Shown here: positions 58,058 through 64,000 of the stretch, in pieces
How the letters are laid out: each line of letters begins with the position of its first letter
Position numbering within the stretch: position 1 is the stretch's first letter
Source: Nonomuraea muscovyensis
GTDB taxonomy: Bacteria; Actinomycetota; Actinomycetes; Streptosporangiales; Streptosporangiaceae
Length of the DNA: 64,000 nt
Reading direction: 5' to 3'
NCBI RefSeq assembly: GCF_014207745.1
Contig: NZ_JACHJB010000002.1
Location: forward strand, 1,984,001 to 2,048,000
Translations under genes and position numbers: made by a program
Notes under the pieces: generated by a model
Databases searched by the model: none
What the model was told of the DNA's origin: nothing
What the model saw: the letters and a program-made list of their open reading frames with translations, nothing else

Positions 58058-58888
58058 ATGAACCGCGACCAGCTCGCCGCCTTCCTGCGATCCCGCCGCG
58101 ACCGGATCACCCCGCTGGAGGTGGGGCTGCCGGCCGGGGAGCGGCGGCGCGCCCCCGGCCTGCGCAGGCAGGAGGTGGCGCAGCTCGCGGGCATGTCGGT
58201 CGACTACTACATCCGGCTGGAGCAGGGCCGCGGCCCGCACCCGTCACGCCAGGTGCTCAACGCGCTGGCCAGGGCCCTCATGCTGAGCCAGGACGAGCGG
58301 GCCCACCTGTTCCACCTGGCCGGGCAGCCGCCCGACCGGCCGGCCCGCAGGGGCGACGTGCCCGGGCCCATCCGGCACCTGATCGGCTACCTGGAGGAGG
58401 TCCCGGCCTACGTGCTGGACGCGGCCTACAACGTCCTCGCCTGGAACCCGCTGGGCGAGGCCCTCCTCGGCGACCTGGCCGGCCTGCCGCCCCACAGGCG
58501 CAACATCATCCGGCGGGTGTTCGCCGCCCAGGACATGGCCGACCTGCTCGGCGACGAGGACAGGAGCGCCTTCGCCCGCGTGTCGGTCGCCGACCTGCGC
58601 GCCGCCGCCGGCCGCTACCCGGACGATCCCGAGATCCAGGCGCTGGTGGCCGAGATGCTGGCGCTCAGCCCGGAGTTCGCCGAGCTGTGGCATCTGCACG
58701 AGGTCGGCGTCCGCCGGTCGCAGCGCAAGCGGGTCACGCATCCCGTGGTCGGGACCATCGACCTGGTGTGCCAGATGCTGCCGGTGCCCGACCGCGAGGA
58801 CCTGCATCTCGTCCTCTACACGGCCGAACCGGGCTCCCCTGCCCACCGGGCCTTGCGCGAGCTGCGGGAGCTGACTCTAAGCTCGTGA
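58058..58888 (+). CDS. XRE-family regulator with MmyB-like ligand domain
   Basis: A 276-residue regulator. HTH at residues 25-75 (APGLRRQEVAQLAGMSVDYYIRLEQGRGPHPS, characteristic of this family) and a PAS-like C-terminal domain (VPAYVLDAAYNVLAWNPLGEALLGDL, SPEFAELWHLHEVGVRRSQRKRVTHPVVG). It probably controls the divergent SDR and perhaps the downstream ADH, whose ATG follows its stop by one base. Confidence 0.93.
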   Translation: MNRDQLAAFLRSRRDRITPLEVGLPAGERRRAPGLRRQEVAQLAGMSVDYYIRLEQGRGPHPSRQVLNALARALMLSQDERAHLFHLAGQPPDRPARRGDVPGPIRHLIGYLEEVPAYVLDAAYNVLAWNPLGEALLGDLAGLPPHRRNIIRRVFAAQDMADLLGDEDRSAFARVSVADLRAAAGRYPDDPEIQALVAEMLALSPEFAELWHLHEVGVRRSQRKRVTHPVVGTIDLVCQMLPVPDREDLHLVLYTAEPGSPAHRALRELRELTLSS

Positions 58889-58889
58889 G

Positions 58890-59927
58890 ATGCGAGCCGT
58901 TGCCTTTGACCTGTTCGGTGGGGAGCTCGACCTGCGCGAGCTGCCCGATCCGTCGCCCGCGCCCCACGGGGCGGTGATCAGAGTCGAGGCGACCGGGCTG
59001 TGCCGCAGCGACTGGCACGGCTGGCAGGGCCACGACCCCGACATCCGGTCCCTGCCGCACGTTCCCGGCCACGAGTTCGCCGGGGTGGTGGAGGCGGTGG
59101 GCCCCGACGTGCGCGGCTGGTTGCCGGGCGCGCGCGTGACCGTTCCGTTCGTGTGCGCGTGCGGGACGTGCGCGGCCTGTGCCGCCGGTGAGCAGCAGGT
59201 GTGCGAGCGGCAGACGCAGCCGGGCTTCTCCCACTGGGGGTCGTTCGCCGAGTTCGTGGCCGTCGACCACGCCGACGTCAACCTGGTCGCCGTGCCCGAG
59301 GACATGACGTACGCCACCGCCGCCTCGCTGGGCTGCCGCTTCGCGACGGCGTTCCGGGCCGTCGCGCAGGTCGGCGAGGTACGGCCGGGCGAGTGGGTGG
59401 CCGTGCACGGCTGCGGCGGGGTGGGCCTGTCGGCGGTGATGATCGCTTCGGCGGCGGGGGCGCGGGTGGTGGCGGTGGACGTCAGCGCCGAGGCCCTGCA
59501 CCTGGCCGAACGGATGGGCGCCACGCACTTCGTCGACGGCTCGGCGGGCGACGCGGCGGCCCAGGTCAGGGAGCTGACCAGGGGCGGCGCCCACGTGTCG
59601 CTCGACGCGCTGGGCAGCCCGCAGACGTGCGCCGCCTCCGTCGACAGCCTGCGCCGCAGGGGCCGCCACGTGCAGGTGGGGCTGCTGCCCGGCGAGGCGA
59701 CGCCGGTGCCGATGGGCCGGGTGATCGGGCACGAGCTGCGGCTGCTGGGCAGCCACGGCATGGCGGCCCACGACTACCCGCCGATGATGGAGATGATCCG
59801 GGCCGGCATCCTGCATCCCGAGCAGCTCGTCACCCGCACGATCGGGCTCGGCGACGCGGGCAAGGCGCTGGCCTCGATCGGGTCCGTCCCCGGCGTCACC
59901 ATGATCGCGCCTCACGTCCCGCTCTGA
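58890..59927 (+). CDS. Zinc-dependent alcohol dehydrogenase
   Basis: A 345-residue MDR. The catalytic zinc site includes GLCRSDWHGW (Cys) and VPGHEFAGVV (His-Glu); the structural zinc has four cysteines in CACGTCAACAAGEQQVC; nucleotide motif GCGGVGLSAVMIA with VVAVDVS, suggesting NAD preference. It follows the XRE regulator by one base and is probably co-transcribed. Confidence 0.92.
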   Translation: MRAVAFDLFGGELDLRELPDPSPAPHGAVIRVEATGLCRSDWHGWQGHDPDIRSLPHVPGHEFAGVVEAVGPDVRGWLPGARVTVPFVCACGTCAACAAGEQQVCERQTQPGFSHWGSFAEFVAVDHADVNLVAVPEDMTYATAASLGCRFATAFRAVAQVGEVRPGEWVAVHGCGGVGLSAVMIASAAGARVVAVDVSAEALHLAERMGATHFVDGSAGDAAAQVRELTRGGAHVSLDALGSPQTCAASVDSLRRRGRHVQVGLLPGEATPVPMGRVIGHELRLLGSHGMAAHDYPPMMEMIRAGILHPEQLVTRTIGLGDAGKALASIGSVPGVTMIAPHVPL

Positions 59928-60044
59928 GACAGGTGTGCGGGAGGCCGCCCGGGTCACGATGGCGACGAACGGCGTCGGTGCGCCCGCCAAACAGACGTAC
60001 GGGTCCGAACTGGTCGTGATCGCGGTCGGTCATAGGGTGGATTC

Positions 60045-61013
60045 ATGGACTACACACGACTTGGCGCCACCGGACTTCAGGTCTCCCGCATCTGCCTGGG
60101 CATGATGAGCTACGGCGATCCGGACCGCCAGCGGTGGGCGTTGCCGCAGGAGCGGGCGGAGCCGATCGTCCGTCGTGCGGCCGAGGCCGGGGTGACGTTC
60201 TTCGACACCGCCGACGTCTACAGTGCCGGGCAGAGCGAGGTCGTGACCGGCGACGTGCTGCGCGCGATCTTCCCCCGGCGCGAGGACTACGTGCTGGCCA
60301 CGAAGGTCTACTTCCCGATGGGCGAGGGCCGCAACGACCGCGGCCTGTCGCGCAAGCACATCCACGCCGCGATCGACGCCTCGCTGCGGCGGCTCGGCAC
60401 CGACTACGTGGACCTCTACCAGATCCACCGGTGGGACGACCACACGCCCATCGAGGAGACCATGGAGGCGCTGCACGAGGTGGTCAAGGCGGGCAAGGCC
60501 CGCTACCTGGGCGCCTCGTCGATGTGGGCGTGGCAGTTCGCCAAGGCCCAGCACGTGGCCCAGGCCAACGGCTGGACGCGGTTCACGGCGATGCAGCCGC
60601 ACTACAACCTGCTCTACCGGGAGGAGGAGCGGGAGATGCTGCCGCTCTGCGCCGACCAGGGCGTGGGCGTGATCCCGTGGAGCCCGCTGGCGCGCGGCGT
60701 GCTGGCCCGCGCCGGCTCGTCCGGCTCGACCACCCGGACCGGCTCGGACCCGCGCATCGACGCCCTGTACGAGCCGGAGAACGACCGGGTCATCGTGGAC
60801 CGGCTCGCCGAGCTGGCGCGCGAGCGCGAGCTGCCGGCGGCGCAGGTCGCGCTGGCCTGGTTGCTCCACCAGCCGACGGTGACGGCCCCGATCGTGGGCG
60901 CCACCAGGGACGGCCACGTGGACGACGCGGTGGCGGCGGTGTCGGTGAGCCTGTCGGACAAGGAGCTGGCCTTCCTCGCCGAGCCGTACCGGCCGCGCGA
61001 GGTCCGCTTCTGA
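60045..61013 (+). CDS. Aldo/keto reductase
   Basis: A 322-residue NADPH-dependent AKR. Catalytic tetrad visible: D and Y in FFDTADVYSAGQSE, K in LATKVYF, and H in LYQIHRWDD. Late motif SPLARGVLA and VALAWLLHQPTVTAPIVGAT are typical of the YajO/AKR11-like group. Substrate unknown. Confidence 0.93.
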   Translation: MDYTRLGATGLQVSRICLGMMSYGDPDRQRWALPQERAEPIVRRAAEAGVTFFDTADVYSAGQSEVVTGDVLRAIFPRREDYVLATKVYFPMGEGRNDRGLSRKHIHAAIDASLRRLGTDYVDLYQIHRWDDHTPIEETMEALHEVVKAGKARYLGASSMWAWQFAKAQHVAQANGWTRFTAMQPHYNLLYREEEREMLPLCADQGVGVIPWSPLARGVLARAGSSGSTTRTGSDPRIDALYEPENDRVIVDRLAELARERELPAAQVALAWLLHQPTVTAPIVGATRDGHVDDAVAAVSVSLSDKELAFLAEPYRPREVRF

Positions 61014-61021
61014 CGGCCGCC

Positions 61022-61069
61022 GGACCGTGCGCCCGTCGGTGCTCCGGACCGTGCGCCCGTCGGTGCGCC
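61022..61069. repeat. 24-bp tandem duplication upstream of polX
   Basis: The unit starting ccggaccgtgcgcccgtcgg is present twice in tandem (61022-61045 and 61046-61069), differing in the last base. It is non-coding, between AKR and PolX. Confidence 0.75.
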
Positions 61070-61111
61070 GGTCCGGCGGGAAGTGTCGGTGGGGCCTTCT
61101 AAGCTTGCCTC

Positions 61112-62794
61112 ATGGCACGGGCAAACGAGCAGGCCGCGGCGGCGCTGCAGGAATACGCGGAGCTGTTCGCGCTGACCGGGGGCGACGCCTTCCGGGTGCG
61201 CAGTTACCAGAAGGCGGCCAAGGCGATCGCCGGCCACCCGGAGGACATCTCGACGACGGAGGTCCGCGCCGTCCCCGGCGTCGGCGAGGCGATCGCCAAG
61301 AAGATGGAGGAGTTCCTGCAGCGCGGGAGCTTCCGTCAGCTCGACGACCTGCGCGGCCGGGTGCCCGACGGGGTGCGGCGGCTGACCCGGGTGCCGTCGC
61401 TCGGCCCGAAGACGGCCATCATGCTGTTCGAGGACTTCGGCATCGACTCCCCCGCCGCGCTGGGCGAGGCCATCGCGGCGGGGCGCCTCGCCGGGGTCAA
61501 GGGGCTCGGCCCCAAGACCCTGGCCAACCTCGCCAAGGGCGTCGAGCAGCTTGAGCAGTCGGGCCGCAGGGTGCACATCGGGGTGGCCATGGCGCTGGCC
61601 GAGCAGGTGATGGCGTCGCTGACGGCCGAGCGCGTCGCCCACGCCGGTTCGCTGCGCCGGATGAAGGACACGATCGGCGACATCGACATCCTGGCCGTGG
61701 CGCCGGTGTCCGTCATGGAGGAGTTCCGGGCGCAGCCGTACGTCGCGGAGGTCATCGCGGCCGGCGACAAGAAGACGTCCGTGCGCACCACGTCCGGGGT
61801 CCAGGTCGACCTGCGCGTGGTGCCCGCCGAGTCGTGGGGCGCGGCGATGCAGTACTTCACGGGTTCCAAGGAGCACAACGTCGCGATCCGCGAGATGGCG
61901 GTCAAGAAGGGCTGGAAGCTGTCGGAGTACGGCCTGTTCGAGGGTGAGCGGGTGATCGCCGCCGAGTCCGAGGAGGACATCTACGCCGCGCTCGGCATGC
62001 AGTTCGTGCCGCCGCCGCTGCGGGAGGACGGAGGCGAGGTGCGGGCGGCGCTGCGCGGCGAGCTGCCCGAGCTGGTCCGGCTGGAGGACCTGCGCGGCGA
62101 CCTGCACACGCACACCGACCTCACCGACGGCATCGCGTCGCTGGAGGACATGGTGGCGGCGGCCCACGCCCGCGGCTACTCCTACTACGCGGTCACCGAT
62201 CATGCCCCCGACCTGACCATGCAGCGCATGACCCTCGACAAGGCGCTGGAGCAGCGCGATCGGCTCGCCAAGCTGCAGCAGGGCTACCCGGGCATGCGCC
62301 TGCTGCACGGCACGGAGCTCAACATCGCGCCCGACGGCTCGGTCGACTGGCCGGCCGAGGTCCTGCGAGGGTTCGACGTGTGCGTCGCCTCGGTCCACTC
62401 GCACTTCGGCATGTCCCGCGACGAGATGACCCGCCGGTTCATCACGGCCTGCGACAACCCCTACGTCGACGTCATCGGCCACCCCACCACCCGCAAGATC
62501 GGCAAGCGGGAGCCGGTGGACGCCGACTGGGACGCCGTCTTCCGCGCCGCCGCGCGCACCGGCACGGTCATGGAGATCGACTCCTACCCCGACCGCTCCG
62601 ACCTGCCCGCCGACCTGGTGCGGCTGGCCAAGCACCACGGGGTCAAGTTCTCGATCGACAGCGACTCCCATGCCATCCCCCACCTGGCCCACCAGCGCTA
62701 CGGCGTCGGCATCGCCCAGCGGGCCTGGCTGACCACCGACGACGTCGTCAACACCTGGCCGCTGGAGCGCCTGCAGGCGTTCCTCCGCCCCTGA
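61112..62794 (+). CDS. polX: DNA polymerase X family, with PHP exonuclease domain
   Basis: A 560-residue repair polymerase. N-terminal helix-hairpin-helix elements (VPGVGEAIAKKMEEFL, VPSLGPKTAIMLFEDFGI, VKGLGPKTLANLAKG), the Pol X palm with AGSLRRMKDTIGDIDIL and the third Asp in VQVDLRVV, then a PHP domain (RGDLHTHTDLTDG, AVTDHAPDL, HGTELNI, SVHSHFGM, IDSDSHAIPHL) supplying a metal-dependent 3'-5' exonuclease. Gap filling in base-excision or end-joining repair is the family role. Confidence 0.95.
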   Translation: MARANEQAAAALQEYAELFALTGGDAFRVRSYQKAAKAIAGHPEDISTTEVRAVPGVGEAIAKKMEEFLQRGSFRQLDDLRGRVPDGVRRLTRVPSLGPKTAIMLFEDFGIDSPAALGEAIAAGRLAGVKGLGPKTLANLAKGVEQLEQSGRRVHIGVAMALAEQVMASLTAERVAHAGSLRRMKDTIGDIDILAVAPVSVMEEFRAQPYVAEVIAAGDKKTSVRTTSGVQVDLRVVPAESWGAAMQYFTGSKEHNVAIREMAVKKGWKLSEYGLFEGERVIAAESEEDIYAALGMQFVPPPLREDGGEVRAALRGELPELVRLEDLRGDLHTHTDLTDGIASLEDMVAAAHARGYSYYAVTDHAPDLTMQRMTLDKALEQRDRLAKLQQGYPGMRLLHGTELNIAPDGSVDWPAEVLRGFDVCVASVHSHFGMSRDEMTRRFITACDNPYVDVIGHPTTRKIGKREPVDADWDAVFRAAARTGTVMEIDSYPDRSDLPADLVRLAKHHGVKFSIDSDSHAIPHLAHQRYGVGIAQRAWLTTDDVVNTWPLERLQAFLRP

Positions 62795-62809
62795 CCCGGC
62801 GCCGCAGGA

Positions 62810-62837
62810 GCCCTCACCCGCCTCCGCGGGTGAGGGC
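62810..62837. terminator. 12-bp perfect hairpin between convergent polX and L11-like gene
   Basis: Bases 62810-62821 pair with 62826-62837 around CTCC. It starts 16 bases after the polX stop and about 100 bases beyond the L11-like stop; a likely bidirectional terminator. Confidence 0.65.
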
Positions 62838-62938
62838 CGCCGGCTCGCTTCACCGGCGGTCGCGCGCGACGTGGCCACCCGCAGGTGTGCCGTCCGAGCA
62901 CGGGAGACGGCTCGCGGCGCCGGACACAGGCGGGCCGC

Positions 62939-63370
62939 TCACTCGTCGGCGACGAGCACGCCCATCGACCGGGCCGTGCCCGCGACCTGCCGCATCGCCG
63001 CCTCCACGTCACCGGTGTTGAGGTCGGGCAGCTTGCGCTCGGCGATCTCACGCAACTGCTCCCGTGACAGCTTCGCCACGCTCTCCGTCCCCGGCCGGGC
63101 CGCGCCGCGCACCAGCCCGAGGCTCTTGCGGATGAGGTATGCCGTGGGCGGCGTCTTGAGGCGCAGCGCGTACGTGCGGTCCTCGAAGACGGTCACCACG
63201 ACGGGCACGATGTCGCCGCGCTGGGCGGCCGTGGCCGCGTCGTAGTCGAGCTTGAGCTGCCGCGTGTTGATGCCGGCCGGGCCCAGCATCTTGCCGATGT
63301 CGGTCATCGCCGCGTTGCCGCCCTCCAGTTCCAGGGTGACCTCGCGGGCGATCTTCTTCTGGTTCGTCAT
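62939..63370 (-). CDS. Ribosomal protein L11 paralog (divergent)
   Basis: A 143-residue uL11-family protein. The C-terminal rRNA-binding domain is well kept (TPPTAYLIRKSLGL, VAKLSREQLREIAERKLPDLN, VAGTARSMGVLV). In the N-terminal domain the usual PPVGPALGQ segment reads TDIGKMLGP: the two adjacent prolines of the thiopeptide site become Thr23-Asp24 and the next proline Lys27. It is not beside rplA or nusG, so it is likely a second copy. ATG 63370. Confidence 0.88.
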   Translation of the reverse strand: MTNQKKIAREVTLELEGGNAAMTDIGKMLGPAGINTRQLKLDYDAATAAQRGDIVPVVVTVFEDRTYALRLKTPPTAYLIRKSLGLVRGAARPGTESVAKLSREQLREIAERKLPDLNTGDVEAAMRQVAGTARSMGVLVADE

Positions 63371-63459
63371 GCGGCGGACGCTAGAACCTCACGCCACGGC
63401 AGGGTCAAACTGCTTTTTCCCGCGGCATCGATGCCGGGCTGGCCAGGCGAGCCACCGCT

Positions 63460-63810
63460 GTGAGTGTGGTCGATCTCCGCCGTCTCGTGACTGTCTCTGC
63501 CGGCCGGGATGTGGCGGCAGCCGGCCACCAGTGGGACTTCCCCGTCACCGTGACCTTCACCTGCACCGTCGTCGACCCCGCCGCGGTCGTACACGCGCGT
63601 CACACCGACGCCGTCCGCGATGTTCACCGCTTCCTCGCTCAAGACCTCGGAGCCCTGCCGGATGGCGTCTATGCTCCCGGCGAGGAGCAGGGACTCCGTC
63701 AGGCTGTCACCACGTGGCTCGAAGCGCGGGCAACCGACTACTGGATCGCCGGGATGGACGTGATCTTCGCCGGCGTGGACGTGGGACCCGCATACATGCA
63801 GGAGGCCTGA
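63460..63810 (+). CDS. Hypothetical small protein
   Basis: A 116-residue protein with strands FPVTVTFTCTVVDPAAVVHARH and helices RDVHRFLAQDL, ending GMDVIFAGVDVGPAYM. The strand pattern recalls part of an SPFH/Band-7 core but is too short to assign. GTG 63460; there is no clear ribosome-binding site, so the true start may differ. It could be a remnant. Confidence 0.5.
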   Translation: MSVVDLRRLVTVSAGRDVAAAGHQWDFPVTVTFTCTVVDPAAVVHARHTDAVRDVHRFLAQDLGALPDGVYAPGEEQGLRQAVTTWLEARATDYWIAGMDVIFAGVDVGPAYMQEA

Positions 63811-63903
63811 CCTTCGTGGGTCGGCGCGCTGCCGGCACTCCGGCTCGCGACAAGAGCGCGGGGTGTCCGGGCGAGCTGTTCCGGGCTGCATGCCGGCGTG
63901 TGG

Positions 63904-63966
63904 GATAATCATGAGTACGGAGCCCTCTCGGCCCTGGCGCGGTCAGCCCAGGCGAGAGGGTTTTTT
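63904..63966 (+). promoter_or_regulatory. Strong promoter followed at once by an intrinsic terminator (leader/attenuator)
   Basis: GATAAT (63904-63909) is a near-consensus -10. The hairpin CCCTCTCG (63923-63930) with CGAGAGGG (63953-63960) is followed by six T (63961-63966), a rare full intrinsic terminator for this genome. A transcript starting near 63916 would be only about 50 nt. An open frame from ATG 63911 runs through the stem to the window end. It probably regulates a gene beyond the right edge, or makes a small RNA. Confidence 0.6.
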
Positions 63967-64000
63967 CATGCCCGCACCGCGACTGACGCGTCCTGCGCCG

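Noticed and set aside
62939..63370. L11-like gene as part of a thiopeptide biosynthetic cluster
   Set aside because: No precursor peptide, cyclodehydratase or LanB-type dehydratase gene is near; only the resistance idea is retained.

Overview
The window is high-GC DNA from an actinomycete. GTG and TTG starts are common, several mRNAs look leaderless, and the gene families are typical of Streptosporangiales (Nonomuraea/Streptosporangium-like); this placement is inferred, since no rRNA marker is present. Genes are mostly chromosomal housekeeping, metabolism and regulation. No integrase, transposase, plasmid gene or CRISPR array was seen.

Layout. 1-370: a minus-strand tRNA cluster (Gly-GCC, Cys-GCA, Val-GAC) with a terminator. 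0.4-9 kb: ACT protein, tRNA-dihydrouridine synthase, AlkB-like dioxygenase, a twice-frameshifted sigma factor overlapping an MFS gene, a CGNR protein, DUF2203, a GntR regulator divergent from an MHS-type transporter, and an SPFH protein. 9-16 kb: CbiX-like protein, GNAT, F420-type nitroreductase, Nramp-like transporter, divergent glgM/glgC. 16-24 kb: CGNR regulator and EamA exporter sharing twin operators; then nrdA-nrdB-mscS behind a cobalamin riboswitch, a TctC-like lipoprotein and a SAM methyltransferase. 24-29 kb: glmS, a small conserved protein and a modular amidase. 28.98-29.36 kb: a second, plus-strand Gly-Cys-Gly-Val tRNA cluster. 29.6-33.3 kb: a MEDS-STAS / HATPase-STAS regulatory pair and a SWIM-zinc protein. 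33.4-39.6 kb: pobA-pcaH-pcaG-pcaB-pcaL for 4-hydroxybenzoate to the beta-ketoadipate pathway, divergent from its IclR regulator. 39.6-46.8 kb: Gfo/Idh/MocA oxidoreductase, XRE-cupin plus FAD amine oxidase (Puu-like), MFS, alpha/beta hydrolase and acyltransferase. 46.8-52.3 kb: a single-chain, eukaryote-like acyl-CoA carboxylase of about 1820 residues. 52.6-62.8 kb: LigD-type polymerase domain, enoyl-CoA hydratase, GCS2-like ligase, SDR, XRE, ADH, AKR, PolX. 62.9-64 kb: a divergent L11 paralog, a small unknown, and at the right edge a strong -10 followed by an intrinsic terminator, probably a leader for an operon outside the window.

Genes that work together: the pob/pca cluster converts 4-hydroxybenzoate to protocatechuate and on to beta-ketoadipate (the last steps, pcaIJ/pcaF, are not here). 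nrdAB makes dNTPs by an oxygen-dependent class Ia enzyme that is expected to be shut off by coenzyme B12, as known in Streptomyces. glgM and glgC supply alpha-glucan precursors. The CGNR/EamA, GntR/MHS, IclR/pob, XRE-cupin/FAD and XRE/SDR gene pairs each have an inverted repeat in their control region.

The most unusual items are the L11 paralog lacking the thiopeptide-site prolines, the fused carboxylase, the riboswitch operon that extends into mscS, twin CGNR operators, oppositely oriented tRNA clusters, and in-frame minisatellites in three nearby proteins.
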